Of a stretch of DNA of 64,000 nt, positions 39,379 to 48,405 are shown piece by piece; the first letter of the stretch is position 1, and each line of letters opens with the position of its first letter. The notes beneath the pieces were generated by a model. It was not told the DNA's origin, made no database searches, and worked only from the letters and a program-made list of their open reading frames with translations. The position numbers were made by a program, and so were the translations under genes. Source of the stretch: Methylovulum sp. (GTDB lineage: Bacteria; Pseudomonadota; Gammaproteobacteria; Methylococcales; Methylomonadaceae); NCBI RefSeq assembly GCF_028687615.1, contig NZ_JAQTZU010000020.1:1-64000 (forward strand), in the 5' to 3' direction.

Positions 39379-40938
39379 CTACTGAAATAACACCGCCAAG
39401 CTAATCAACGCCGCACCAATGATCATCGCCCACAGGGTACTGCGTTGGTGGCTGTCGATTTGCTCGCGCAATAAGGCCAGTTCACGTTGTTGGGCTTCGG
39501 CTTGGTGTTGGGCATGGGCGGCGTTGTCCAGGGCTTTGTAGACCAGGGAAGGAATTTCGGGGAATTGCTGGGCAAATTCGGGAAATTGTTTTAACAATTG
39601 GGTGATTTTGGCTTTAGGGCCCATGCGCTCATGAAACCAGCTTTCCAAGAACGGTTTTGCGGTTTGCCATAAATCCAGATCGGGATACAGTTGACGTCCC
39701 AAACCTTCGATGTTGAGCAAGGTTTTTTGCAGCAAGACCAATTGCGGTTGCACACGCATGTCAAAACGGCGGGCGGTTTGGAACAGGCGCAGCAGCAATT
39801 GCCCGAAGGAAATGTCTTTTAACGGTTTTTCAAAAATCGGCTCGCAAACGCTACGGATTGCCGATTCGAATTCTTCGATGCGTGTGCCGCGCGGCACCCA
39901 GCCGGATTCGACGTGCATTTCCGCCACTTTGCGGTAATCGCGGTTGAAAAAGGCAAGAAAGTTTTCCGCCAGATAATGTTGGTCGGACAAGGACAAAGAC
40001 CCGACGATGCCAAAGTCGATGGCGATGTATTTGGCGGGCAATTCGACGAAGATATTGCCAGGGTGCATGTCGGCGTGGAAGAAATTGTCGCGGAACACTT
40101 GCGTAAAAAAGATTTCCACACCGCGTTCGGCGAGCAATTTAAAATCAGCCCCCCCTGCCCGCATTTGTTCGATGTCGCCGACCGGGATGCCATAAATCCT
40201 TTCCATGACCATGACTTTTTGGCGGGTGAACTCCCAGTGTATTTCGGGGATGTAGATGATCGCGGATTTTTCAAAATTGCGGCGGATTTTGGCGGCGTTG
40301 GCGGCTTCGCGCACCAAGTCCAATTCATCCAGCGTGGTTTTTTCAAATTCGGCGACGACTTCCATAGGCCGTAACCGCCGCGCATCGGGCGAGAATTTTT
40401 CGGCGATACGCGCCAGTTCGTAAATCAGGCCCATGTCGGAATGGATGCGCTCTTCAATGTCGGGGCGCAGGACTTTAACGACCACTTGTTGCCCGGTATG
40501 CAACACCGCGCCGTGTACTTGCGCGACGGAAGCGGAAGCCATCGGCTCCGGGTCAAATTCGGCAAACGCCTCGTTAATCGACATGCCCAGCTCTTTTTCG
40601 ATGATGGCGAGGGCAATGTCACTGCCGAATGGTGGCACACGGTCTTGCAATTTGACCAGTTCGTCGGCAATGTCATCCGGCAGCAAATCTTTGCGCGTCG
40701 ATAAGGCTTGCCCGAATTTGACATAAATCGGCCCCAAGTCTTCCAAAGCCTGGCGGATTCTGACCCCACGGGAAACCGTCTTGCCCGACTGTCGGCTCAC
40801 CCAATAATACGGTGAAAAGATTGCCAAAAAACGGATGGGGCGGAAGTAAGGCGTTTTTAAGACAATTTCATCAAGGCCGTGCATCATCAAGACCCAATTG
40901 ATATGGACCAGGCGCATTAGTATTTTTGGGCGGATCAC
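39379..40938 (-). CDS. ubiB: UbiB kinase-like ubiquinone biosynthesis protein
   Basis: Atypical (ADCK/ABC1) kinase-like ATPase needed for ubiquinone synthesis at the inner membrane. 519 residues: the KxGQ motif [19 protein letters not shown], the A-rich nucleotide loop [22 protein letters not shown] with the invariant Lys, MHPGNIFV and [11 protein letters not shown], and a single C-terminal membrane anchor ([17 protein letters not shown]). Most relatives have two C-terminal helices and about 545 residues, so this one is a little short. Separated from ubiJ by the repeat at 41004-41159. Confidence 0.95.
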   Translation of the reverse strand: MIRPKILMRLVHINWVLMMHGLDEIVLKTPYFRPIRFLAIFSPYYWVSRQSGKTVSRGVRIRQALEDLGPIYVKFGQALSTRKDLLPDDIADELVKLQDRVPPFGSDIALAIIEKELGMSINEAFAEFDPEPMASASVAQVHGAVLHTGQQVVVKVLRPDIEERIHSDMGLIYELARIAEKFSPDARRLRPMEVVAEFEKTTLDELDLVREAANAAKIRRNFEKSAIIYIPEIHWEFTRQKVMVMERIYGIPVGDIEQMRAGGADFKLLAERGVEIFFTQVFRDNFFHADMHPGNIFVELPAKYIAIDFGIVGSLSLSDQHYLAENFLAFFNRDYRKVAEMHVESGWVPRGTRIEEFESAIRSVCEPIFEKPLKDISFGQLLLRLFQTARRFDMRVQPQLVLLQKTLLNIEGLGRQLYPDLDLWQTAKPFLESWFHERMGPKAKITQLLKQFPEFAQQFPEIPSLVYKALDNAAHAQHQAEAQQRELALLREQIDSHQRSTLWAMIIGAALISLAVLFQ

Positions 40939-41003
40939 TGCGTTACCTTTGGTGGCGTTTTGAACCAGCTAGCGGGGCCGCTGGTGTGTTTATTGTTTTT
41001 ATA

Positions 41004-41159
41004 GTCCACGAAAGACACGAAAGTCACGAAAAATTGCATATTTTGGTTGGGGCGAGGCATCCTGTGTCCGCTTTGCTGTCAGAATGACCACATTCCCAGC
41101 AGCAACCTCCACTTTCGTGCTTTTCGTGTCTTTCACTTCGTGCTCTTTGGGTCGTGGAC
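41004..41159. repeat. Inverted-repeat element between ubiJ and ubiB
   Basis: The left end GTCCACGAAAGACACGAAAG (41004-41023) continues into TCACGAAA. The right end holds TTTCGTG, TTTTCGTGTCTTTC and finally GGTCGTGGAC (to 41159). Arms thus repeat the word CACGAAA in both orientations. The rest of the gap shows no gene. Noncoding, MITE-like. Confidence 0.65.
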
Positions 41160-41166
41160 AATATTT

Positions 41167-41778
41167 TTATTTTAGCTGATTTTCCAAGCGTTCCACGCGG
41201 CTTTGTAAACGGTCAAAATCCAGCCGTAAATCGTCGATATACTGGTAGAAAATATCCGCTTCCGGCACGGCGGGCAGGTCGCGGGTTTCTTCTTGCAGGA
41301 ATTCGGCGGTGTTGAGGCGGAAAGTTTCCAGCGTTTCTTTGCTCCAGTCCTGCCCTGCGCGAAACCACTGACTGAGATTATGGGCGAAGCGTTCCCCTGT
41401 ATAACGCGCCAGCTTGTTTTCCAGATTGATGTCCAGTTTGGCGAACAATTCCTGAAACCGTCGTCCGGTGTGCATATCGCCGTCGATTTTCACTTCACCT
41501 GAAAAAATTGACCGCATCGGTTTGTCGCTGATACCCATCAAACCGAATGCCAGCAACGAACCAGTCAAGTGCGTGTCGGGTTCATCAGGATATTGGTCTA
41601 TGAGTTGAATCGTATCCGTAGCCGGACACAAATACAAAGTTTCACCAAACGGCGTGATGGTGACAGCGATGACTTTGCCAACCATCGGCGCGAGCAAGAC
41701 AGGGCTGTTGACGTCCAAAGCCAGATATTCACGGAAGGCGGTTTCCAACACGCCCAATAACAGCGGTTTAACCAGCAT
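41167..41778 (-). CDS. ubiJ: Ubiquinone biosynthesis accessory factor UbiJ
   Basis: 203-residue SCP2-domain protein that binds ubiquinone intermediates and, with UbiK, helps organise the soluble Ubi complex. It was recognised by position between ubiE and ubiB, by the SCP2-like N-terminal half (TDTIQLIDQYPDEPDTHLTGSLLAFGLMG, FSGEVKIDGDMHTGRRFQELF), and by the C-terminal coiled-coil IDDLRLDFDRLQSRVERLENQLK. It follows ubiE after one base. Confidence 0.92.
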   Translation of the reverse strand: MLVKPLLLGVLETAFREYLALDVNSPVLLAPMVGKVIAVTITPFGETLYLCPATDTIQLIDQYPDEPDTHLTGSLLAFGLMGISDKPMRSIFSGEVKIDGDMHTGRRFQELFAKLDINLENKLARYTGERFAHNLSQWFRAGQDWSKETLETFRLNTAEFLQEETRDLPAVPEADIFYQYIDDLRLDFDRLQSRVERLENQLK

Positions 41779-41779
41779 A

Positions 41780-42526
41780 TTAAATTTTATAACCGCGATG
41801 CACGGCGACTATGCCTTGCGTCATATTGAAATATTCGCAGCGTTCTAGCCCCGCGTTTTCCATCATCATTTTTAGCTCTTCCTGCTTAGGGTGCATACGG
41901 ATAGATTCTGCCAGATAGCGGTAGCTCTCTTCATCTTTAGCCACAAAGCGGCCTATTTTCGGCAGTATATTAAACGAGTAAAAATCGTAGACTTTTTCGG
42001 TGACTTTATCGGTGGGATGCGAAAATTCCAAGACGATGACGCGACCGCCAGGTTTCAAGACGCGGTGCATGGAACGTAAAGCCGCGTCTTTATCGGTGAC
42101 GTTACGCAGGCCAAAGGCGATGCACACGCAATCAAAGGTATTGTCTGCAAACGGCAGGCACTCGGCGTTGACCTGGGCATAGCGGATGTTCGCCAAACCA
42201 CGGTCTATCATGCGGTCACGCCCGGTACGGAGCATTTGCGCGTTGATGTCCGCCAGCACGACTTGGCCTTCCGGGCCGACGCGCTCATTGAATAAAGCGG
42301 TCAAATCGCCTGTGCCACCTGCCAAATCCAGCACATGCTCGCCTTTGCGGACATTGCTGAGTTGTACGGCGATGCGTTTCCAAATACGGTGTATGCCTAA
42401 CGACATCAGGTCATTCATGACATCGTATTGTTCGGCGACGGAATCAAATACCCCGCGCACCAGTTTCACTTTTTCATCGACAGCGACTTGCTTGAAGCCA
42501 AAATGGGTGGTGTTGTCGGTAGTCAT
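41780..42526 (-). CDS. ubiE: Ubiquinone/menaquinone C-methyltransferase UbiE
   Basis: SAM-dependent C-methylation of the quinone ring. 248 residues from the ATG at 42526 ([14 protein letters not shown]). Motifs are [52 protein letters not shown], and the ending [15 protein letters not shown]. The open frame extends upstream to 42682, but that part overlaps the DUF971 gene. AGGGG lies 7 bases before the chosen ATG. Operon order DUF971-ubiE-ubiJ, then ubiB. Confidence 0.96.
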   Translation of the reverse strand: MTTDNTTHFGFKQVAVDEKVKLVRGVFDSVAEQYDVMNDLMSLGIHRIWKRIAVQLSNVRKGEHVLDLAGGTGDLTALFNERVGPEGQVVLADINAQMLRTGRDRMIDRGLANIRYAQVNAECLPFADNTFDCVCIAFGLRNVTDKDAALRSMHRVLKPGGRVIVLEFSHPTDKVTEKVYDFYSFNILPKIGRFVAKDEESYRYLAESIRMHPKQEELKMMMENAGLERCEYFNMTQGIVAVHRGYKI

Positions 42527-42542
42527 GGTCATTCCCCTTTCA

Positions 42543-42938
42543 TTAATGCGAGTTTGGTCGTGTGGTTTTGCGCTGGATTCCTGCCAGTTCCAGTTGTTCC
42601 AAGTAAGCGGCCCACAAAGTTTGATAGTCGGCGCCAAGCTGGTACAACAAATCCCAAGTGTAAATACCCGTGTCATGCCCATCGCTAAACACCAGCAAAA
42701 TGCCGTAATTGCCGATGGGGCGGATTTCTTTAATGCTCACGTCTTCTTTGCCGTATTGCAAAGTTTCCTGACCTGGCCCATGCCCGACCGCTTCCGCCGA
42801 TTGGGTGTAGACGCGCAGGTATTCGGTAGGCAGGACGAACACGCTACCATCGTCGTAGCTGATTTCCAGACGGTTGGACAATTGGTGATGTTTGATTTCA
42901 ACCGGTTGGCTGTTGCAGGGTTTGATGTTTAGGCGCAT
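42543..42938 (-). CDS. DUF971 domain protein
   Basis: 131 residues from the ATG at 42938 ([16 protein letters not shown]). DUF971 is related to the N-terminal domain of gamma-butyrobetaine hydroxylase and is often found alone in proteobacteria, beside ubiE or hslVU. Family text is seen in [20 protein letters not shown] and [15 protein letters not shown]. No biochemical role is known to me. The gene is 16 bases upstream of ubiE, so probably co-transcribed. An upstream ATG at 42977 adds an unlikely hydrophobic lead. Confidence 0.88.
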   Translation of the reverse strand: MRLNIKPCNSQPVEIKHHQLSNRLEISYDDGSVFVLPTEYLRVYTQSAEAVGHGPGQETLQYGKEDVSIKEIRPIGNYGILLVFSDGHDTGIYTWDLLYQLGADYQTLWAAYLEQLELAGIQRKTTRPNSH

Positions 42939-43193
42939 AGGAACTAGAAAGATAAGGAAGGTAATGGATAAACACATTCTTGTGTTCTGGGTTCGCTTCG
43001 CGGTCTATGGCCTTGGCGCCCGCTAGGACACGAGGTGAATCCCTGCCGGAATGGCGGCTTACTGACGGGCTTGGCTGTTTAAGAGCCATTCAAAAGCTCC
43101 TTAACATTTGTGCTGGAGTCCAAAACATGTTTTGGACTCCAATCGTCTAAACACCACAACAACCGTCATTGTTAAAAAAATTTGAACGATTAC

Positions 43194-43475
43194 TTACAAC
43201 ACGCCTTCTTCCAGTAAATCCAAATACATAAATTCGGGAGCTTTCACTCCGGCTTGTTTGCGGATTTCCACCAATTCGGGCGATTCAAAAAACGCCTTGG
43301 CATTGGCGATGCTTGACCATTGGGAAAAATGCACGATGTGGTTGGCATCGTCGGCAAATTTTAAAACTTGGTAGTTCTGCTCGCCCGCATTTTTTCTGAT
43401 GGTTGTAGCGTTATCGAATATTTTTTTCCATGCGGTGTAGTCTTCGACTTCATGGATGATGAGTACGCGGGGCAT
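43194..43475 (-). CDS. Antibiotic biosynthesis monooxygenase (ABM)-domain-like protein
   Basis: 93 residues beginning MPRVLIIHEVEDYTAWKK, a small dimeric alpha-beta barrel of the ABM/YgiN type; FSQWSSIANAKAFFESPEL fits the second helix region. Such proteins range from quinol or haem oxygenases to proteins without known activity, so no reaction is claimed. AAAGGA lies 6 bases before the ATG at 43475. An upstream ATG at 43499 is less likely. Single gene. Confidence 0.75.
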   Translation of the reverse strand: MPRVLIIHEVEDYTAWKKIFDNATTIRKNAGEQNYQVLKFADDANHIVHFSQWSSIANAKAFFESPELVEIRKQAGVKAPEFMYLDLLEEGVL

Positions 43476-43499
43476 TGTTGTCCTTTGTAGGATAGGCAA

Positions 43500-43806
43500 A
43501 TAGCTTTATTTAAGTCGGGTACGTGGTTAGTAAAGCCACCTACTAAATACCTAGGAATGTAACTTTCCCACCAACAATAATTTTGGAACGACATGAGCTT
43601 TTATAAAAAATTGTAACTACCTACCCCCACCATGCCAATTTTCTGTTTATTAAAAACAGTCAGTTACTTTTTGAGCCGCTATGTGAATTTGGCAAAAAAC
43701 AACGATTTTGTCTCAAAATTGCTCATTTTTTGACCATTTTCCTTACGCTTGAATTTTTAACTACCTGTTTCTAAAGTATTTAAGTTGGCATGGTAGGGGT
43801 AGGTAG
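43500..43806. other. AT-rich gap occupied by an inverted-repeat element
   Basis: No gene. Most of the gap (from 43611) is the element described separately. The first 110 bases are the upstream region of the ABM-like gene. Confidence 0.7.
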
Positions 43807-43812
43807 TTACAA
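43611..43812. repeat. MITE-like element with 28-bp terminal inverted repeats
   Basis: Left end TTGTAACTACCTACCCCCAC then CATGCCAA (43611-43638). The right end (43785-43812) is its complement with one mismatch in 28. The inside is 146 bases, AT-rich and without an open frame of note. TAACTACC recurs at 43758-43765, a possible inner binding site. The right end runs into the toxin gene at 43807 and forms its stop codon. Confidence 0.85.
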
Positions 43813-44199
43813 AAAATTAACCCTAGGCGCAATACCTTGCTGAATTGCTTTTTTACAAAAACGCTCATCAAAAGTATAAAAAGGTAGTGATTTTGTGTGG
43901 GCTAAATGGATGGCATCGGCAAAATCAGCTCCTAGGCGATACCAACAAATAGCGTTAATTAATTCTTCTTCATTTTCACAAAGTATTTTCGTTTTTTGTA
44001 ATAACAGGCTAAAGAAATTGGCAATTTCTTCAACGGATTGTTTATAACGTGAACGTAATACCCATTCCATTTCCAATTGTACAGTCCGGCTAATAAAAAA
44101 TTGGTGTCCTGTTAATAAGGCGAGGGCTTTTTGATAATGTGCCTCATCATCGCGCATGGCAAGACGGATCATGATGCTGGTATCAACCGCAATCAGCAC
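43807..44199 (-). CDS. PIN-domain toxin (VapC type)
   Basis: 130-residue PIN ribonuclease toxin. The acidic catalytic set is present: Asp6 in IAVDTSIMIRL, Glu in TVQLEMEWVLRS, Asp in LGADFADAIHLAH, and a late Asp in FYTFDERFCKKA. It follows the AbrB-type antitoxin by three bases. The final residues and stop (FL then TAA) lie in the end of the inverted-repeat element at 43611-43812, so the C terminus was probably altered by its insertion. The catalytic core is upstream of that point. Confidence 0.9.
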   Translation of the reverse strand: MLIAVDTSIMIRLAMRDDEAHYQKALALLTGHQFFISRTVQLEMEWVLRSRYKQSVEEIANFFSLLLQKTKILCENEEELINAICWYRLGADFADAIHLAHTKSLPFYTFDERFCKKAIQQGIAPRVNFL

Positions 44200-44202
44200 G
44201 GC

Positions 44203-44445
44203 TTATGCCTCGGTTAAATTAACAGGTTCACACAGCGATTCGGTATTCAGTTTTATGGGGTTGTTTTTAAAAAATCCGCCCAAATCACTAATGTCATCGG
44301 TTTTTTGATAGTGGGCGGGGCGCAAAATAACCGTATCCCCTAAGCAAATTAAGGTCAACTCTTTGTTATTTTGCCATGCGTCTATTTTTAGCACTTCATT
44401 GGGCAATGTGATTTGCCCTTGGGGTGATATAGAAACGGTGGTCAT
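44203..44445 (-). CDS. AbrB-type antitoxin (VapB/MazE-like)
   Basis: 80 residues from the ATG at 44445 (MTTVSISPQGQITLPNEVLK), a swapped-hairpin AbrB DNA-binding domain in the first 45 residues, then a tail (DISDLGGFFKNNPIKLN) that would bind the toxin. GGAGA lies 7 bases before the ATG. An in-frame ATG at 44484 is rejected because the family begins at the later one. Partner of the PIN toxin downstream and likely autoregulator. Confidence 0.9.
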   Translation of the reverse strand: MTTVSISPQGQITLPNEVLKIDAWQNNKELTLICLGDTVILRPAHYQKTDDISDLGGFFKNNPIKLNTESLCEPVNLTEA

Positions 44446-44500
44446 TTTATTTTCTCCGTTTGGGGAAATTTTTTGGATAGGCAATACCCATGCCGTACTT

Positions 44501-45832
44501 TTACAAAATATACCGGCTCAAATCCTCATCTTCAACAAATTCGCTCAGATGCTTATCGACATAATCGCCATCAATAACGATAGTTTTTTCCTGCAAATCC
44601 GGCGCATCAAACGAAATTTCTTCCAACAAACGCTCCAAAATCGTATGCAAACGCCGTGCCCCGATATTTTCAGTTTTCTCATTCACTTGCCAACCTAATT
44701 CGGCGATGCGCTGGATACCGTCAGGGGTAAACGACAGCGATACGCCTTCGGTTGCCAGCAACGCGGTATATTGTTCGGTCAATGAGGCATTGGGTTCAGT
44801 CAGGATACGGACAAAATCCTCGGCTGACAACGGATTTAATTCCACACGGATCGGAAAACGGCCTTGCAATTCCGGGATCAAATCCGAAGGTTTGGCGACA
44901 TGGAATGCGCCGGAAGCGATAAATAAAATATGGTCGGTCTTAATCATGCCGTATTTAGTGCTGACGGTGCTGCCTTCGACGATAGGCAACAAATCACGTT
45001 GCACACCTTCGCGTGACACTTCACCGCTACCGCCGCCATGTTCACCACGTTTGCAGATTTTGTCGATTTCATCCAGAAACACAATGCCATGTTGCTCTAC
45101 GGCGTCAAGGGCATGTAATTTGATGTCATCGTCATTCAGTAATTTGGCGGCTTCTTCTTCCTGCAAGACCTTTAAGGCTTTGCTGACTTTCATCTTGCGT
45201 GGTTTGGTGCGTTCTGAATTGATGTTCTGAAACATGCCTTGCAGTTGGCTGGTCATTTCTTCCATGCCTGGCGGCGCCATAATCTCCACGCCCATCGGGG
45301 CGACATGGACGTCAATTTCAATTTCGCGGTTGTCCAAATCCCCGGCGCGTAATTTGTTACGCATTTTCATGCGCGTGTTTTCTTCGGACAGGGACAAACT
45401 GCCTGTTGGTGACAAAGGCAATGGCAATAATATATCCAGCAAACGCTCTTCGGCGGTTTCGACGGCTTGGCCCTGCATTTTTTCCATTTCGTCCAGGCGC
45501 GTCATTTTTATCGCCGACTCAACCAGGTCGCGGATAATCGACTCGACATCACGGCCGACATAACCGACTTCGGTAAATTTGGTGGCTTCAATCTTGATGA
45601 ACGGGGCATTCGCCAAACGCGCCAGACGACGGGCGATTTCAGTTTTGCCGACACCCGTGGGCCCAATCATCAAGATATTTTTCGGCGTAATCTCGTCACG
45701 CAAGGCCGGATCAACATTTTGCCGCCGCCAGCGGTTACGCAATGCAATAGCCACCGAACGTTTGGCACTGGTCTGGCCAATAATGTGTTTGTCCAATTCT
45801 CGGACAATTTCTTTAGGGGTCATTTGGGTCAT
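44501..45832 (-). CDS. hslU: ATP-dependent protease ATPase subunit HslU
   Basis: AAA+ unfoldase that feeds substrates to HslV. 443 residues from the ATG at 45832 ([20 protein letters not shown]). Walker [16 protein letters not shown], the pore motif GYVGRDVE, the inserted I domain (about 110-240), Walker [12 protein letters not shown] and the C-terminal YIL tail that docks on HslV. An upstream in-frame ATG (45877) overlaps hslV and is rejected. Order hslV-hslU with a 13-base gap. Confidence 0.97.
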   Translation of the reverse strand: MTQMTPKEIVRELDKHIIGQTSAKRSVAIALRNRWRRQNVDPALRDEITPKNILMIGPTGVGKTEIARRLARLANAPFIKIEATKFTEVGYVGRDVESIIRDLVESAIKMTRLDEMEKMQGQAVETAEERLLDILLPLPLSPTGSLSLSEENTRMKMRNKLRAGDLDNREIEIDVHVAPMGVEIMAPPGMEEMTSQLQGMFQNINSERTKPRKMKVSKALKVLQEEEAAKLLNDDDIKLHALDAVEQHGIVFLDEIDKICKRGEHGGGSGEVSREGVQRDLLPIVEGSTVSTKYGMIKTDHILFIASGAFHVAKPSDLIPELQGRFPIRVELNPLSAEDFVRILTEPNASLTEQYTALLATEGVSLSFTPDGIQRIAELGWQVNEKTENIGARRLHTILERLLEEISFDAPDLQEKTIVIDGDYVDKHLSEFVEDEDLSRYIL

Positions 45833-45845
45833 GGTTTTGCTCGTT

Positions 45846-46391
45846 TTATTCGTTAGGTTCTGCGTCGAGTTCTTCAATACGAAGATTGTGGTTGGTATAA
45901 ATGCAAATATCAGCGGCGATATTTAAAGACCGCTCAACAATATCCCGCGCACTCAAATCGGTATTTTCCAACAAGGCACGCGCCGCCGCTTGGGCAAACG
46001 CGCCACCTGAACCTATCGCCATCAAATCATGCTCCGGCTCAATCACATCGCCGGTCCCTGAAATAATCAACGAGGTTTTGGCATCGGCGATCACCAACAA
46101 GGCTTCCAATTTGCGTAATGCCCGGTCGGTGCGCCAATCTTTAGCCATTTCGACAGCGGCGCGGGTCAGATTGCCGCGATGCTTTTCCAGCTTGCCCTCG
46201 AAATGCTCAAATAAGGTAAACGCATCCGCCGTCGCCCCCGCAAATCCGGCAATCACCTTGTCATGATATAAACGGCGCACTTTCCGGGCATTGCCCTTCA
46301 TGACCGTATTGCCCAAAGTTACCTGCCCGTCGCCGCCGATGACCACTTTGCCGCCACGACGCACAGAAAGTATGGTTGTTCCTCTAAACAC
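45846..46391 (-). CDS. hslV: ATP-dependent protease subunit HslV
   Basis: Proteasome-like threonine peptidase. 181 residues, [20 protein letters not shown]: a four-residue propeptide precedes the catalytic Thr5 (the position that follows Met in Escherichia coli). Also [35 protein letters not shown] and the C-terminal DICIYTNHN. Translated just ahead of hslU. No convincing sigma-32 promoter was found in its upstream 200 bases. Confidence 0.97.
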   Translation of the reverse strand: MFRGTTILSVRRGGKVVIGGDGQVTLGNTVMKGNARKVRRLYHDKVIAGFAGATADAFTLFEHFEGKLEKHRGNLTRAAVEMAKDWRTDRALRKLEALLVIADAKTSLIISGTGDVIEPEHDLMAIGSGGAFAQAAARALLENTDLSARDIVERSLNIAADICIYTNHNLRIEELDAEPNE

Positions 46392-46732
46392 GATTTTTAT
46401 ATCCTAAAAGTGACAAAACTTAAAAACCATCAAAATAACTTTGCGATTTTACATGGTCTCACCAATAAAGTGCGAATAAATGTCAACCAAACCTGCTGGA
46501 TATTGATTTTCCCATTCAATTAATAACACCGGCAATTGGCAAAAATACGGGCAAACTAACGCTAATCCAAGCTACGCGTAGCATTTACATTTTCTCTTGC
46601 CATTAATCTCTGCTAACATCAGAAAAGTTCGGTTTTCCCCTTTCCCTTTAATCGAACGACGGGTTAAACAGACTGCCTCACTGGATAATCCGGCTACAAT
46701 AATTCACTGAGGCCACTATTGGAGATACATTA
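46392..46732. other. Divergent promoter gap hslV / DUF1097
   Basis: 341 bases without a gene. A TACAAT (46695-46700) may be the -10 for the DUF1097 gene, whose GGAG lies at 46720-46723. No repeats or strong hairpins seen. Confidence 0.45.
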
Positions 46733-47254
46733 ATGAACAAACTAACCGCACTTTCTGTAAGTATCGGCGTCCTTGCCGGCCTTGCAACATTTTTGGCAGT
46801 TGGCCCCTTAAGCGGCGTCTTTTTTATCTGGGCGGCAACCATCGCCTGGGCGGCTTACTTCCTTTTGGGCGGCACTAAAGAAGCGTTGGTCAACACCATC
46901 GTCTGCGGCATCTTCGGCGTGTTCATGGCGTGGATTACCGCGTTGCTGTTGACTGAAATTGCCCCTGACACCATGCTCGGCTTCCCGTTCATGGCGGCGA
47001 TTACCGTTGCCATTGCCGTCATCGTCCTATGCCTTGCCGCAAGCTGCCCAATGCTTGCCGCGATTCCTGCCAGCGTCTTGGGTTATTCTTCGACTTTCGC
47101 CTACCTGCTACAAACGCCTGACAAATTGACCCAAGACGTGTTGTTGAACATTTCCCTCAACAACCCACTGCTGGTCATCTCAATTTCCATAGTTGTCGGT
47201 ACTTATTTTGGTCAGCTTTCAGGCCAATTGGCTGCTAAATGGACTAAAGAATAA
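46733..47254 (+). CDS. DUF1097 family membrane protein
   Basis: 173 residues, almost wholly hydrophobic, with about five or six membrane helices (SIGVLAGLATFLAVGPLSGVFFI, TIVCGIFGVFMAWITALLLTEI, AAITVAIAVIVLCLAASCPMLAAIP). It fits the DUF1097 (YcdZ-like) inner-membrane family, whose transport or other role is unknown to me. Single gene with a downstream hairpin. Confidence 0.85.
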   Translation: MNKLTALSVSIGVLAGLATFLAVGPLSGVFFIWAATIAWAAYFLLGGTKEALVNTIVCGIFGVFMAWITALLLTEIAPDTMLGFPFMAAITVAIAVIVLCLAASCPMLAAIPASVLGYSSTFAYLLQTPDKLTQDVLLNISLNNPLLVISISIVVGTYFGQLSGQLAAKWTKE

Positions 47255-47281
47255 GCGTTGAAAAATTGAAACTCTGAAAGC

Positions 47282-47334
47282 ACCAAGTGGTTAGCAAAGC
47301 GTAAAATTAAAAAAAGCTGACCACTTGGTATTTT
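47282..47334 (+). terminator. Possible terminator after the DUF1097 gene
   Basis: ACCAAGTGGTTAGC (47282-47295) pairs with GCTGACCACTTGGT (47316-47329), 14 bp with one G-T pair, then ATTTTA. The loop is 20 bases and A-rich, so it is weaker than the other terminators of the window. Confidence 0.55.
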
Positions 47335-47463
47335 ATTGGAAGCAAACGCCCACCACGCGGGCTTGTTAAAAACGAAAGGTGATTGTCCAGTAAATCGATA
47401 GCACAAGCCCCCATCAAATGCCTAACTGCTTTTAAAACATCGGTCAAACGTCTGGTGCAATAA

Positions 47464-48396
47464 TCAAATCATTTTACTGATGCTTGCCATCACTTTGTTT
47501 AGCAACTCGCTATCCCCCGTCTCAAAATGTAGCGCGTCGGTTTCTTTGCGTAACCAGGTAAATTGCCGTTTCGCCAATTGCCGTGTCGCGGCGATGGCTT
47601 TTTCGGTCATGGTCGGCAAATCCATCCCCCCTTGCAAATACGCCCACGCTTGCCGATAACCCACGGCGCGGATGGCTGGCAGGGTTTCGTCCAAATCTCC
47701 CCGTTGATAAAGTGCCTGCACTTCTTCGAGAAAGCCCTGTTCCAGCATTTGCCGGAATCGTCCGGCAATTTTTATGTGCAAAATGGCGCGGTCTGATGGC
47801 GCGACGATTAATTTACTGGCACGGTACGGCAAGGTCGAACCCGTATCGGCAAAAAAATCTGATAAGGCTTGACCGCTCAATTCATACACTTCCAACGCCC
47901 GTTGCACCCGTTGCGGGTCATTCGGGTGGATACGCGCAGCGGCTTTAGGGTCTAGCATCGCCAGGCGTTGATGCAGGACTTCTTTGCCAAAATCCGCCAA
48001 TTCCTGATCGAGCCGCGCCCTGATTTCAGGATCGGCTTCCGGCAATTTTGCCAAGCCCTTGCTTAAGGCATTGAAATACAGCATCGTGCCACCGACCAAA
48101 ATCGGCAATTTACCGCGTCCGGTAATATCCGCCATAGCCGCCAAGGCCAAGCTGCGAAATTGTCCGGTTGAGAACGTTTCGGACGGGTCAAGAATGTCGA
48201 TGAGATGATGCGGTATGCCACCGCGTTCTTCTACAGTCGGTTTGGCTGTGCCTATGTCCATGCCTTTGAAAACCAGAGCAGAATCCACGCTGATGATTTC
48301 GCCGTTAAGCTGTTGCGCCAATTCCACGGCTAAGTAGGTTTTGCCGGAGGCGGTCGGGCCCATTAAGAAAATAGCAGGGGGTTGCATTGCCGTCAT
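47464..48396 (-). CDS. miaA: tRNA dimethylallyltransferase MiaA
   Basis: Adds dimethylallyl to N6 of A37 in tRNAs reading U-starting codons. 310 residues. GPTASGKTYLAVELAQQL P-loop near the start, the SVDSALVFKGMDIGTAKP substrate region, HHLIDILDPSETFS, GGTMLYFNAL, and RQLAKRQFTWLRKE. Ends the amidase-mutL-miaA run. Hfq, often next in gammaproteobacteria, is not present. It begins 9 bases after mutL. Confidence 0.96.
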   Translation of the reverse strand: MTAMQPPAIFLMGPTASGKTYLAVELAQQLNGEIISVDSALVFKGMDIGTAKPTVEERGGIPHHLIDILDPSETFSTGQFRSLALAAMADITGRGKLPILVGGTMLYFNALSKGLAKLPEADPEIRARLDQELADFGKEVLHQRLAMLDPKAAARIHPNDPQRVQRALEVYELSGQALSDFFADTGSTLPYRASKLIVAPSDRAILHIKIAGRFRQMLEQGFLEEVQALYQRGDLDETLPAIRAVGYRQAWAYLQGGMDLPTMTEKAIAATRQLAKRQFTWLRKETDALHFETGDSELLNKVMASISKMI

Positions 48397-48405
48397 GAAA
48401 AGTTA

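Noticed and set aside
46392-46600. Sigma-32 promoter for hslVU
   Set aside because: ACATGGTC on the plus strand resembles half of the -10 complement, but there is no matching -35 at the right distance.
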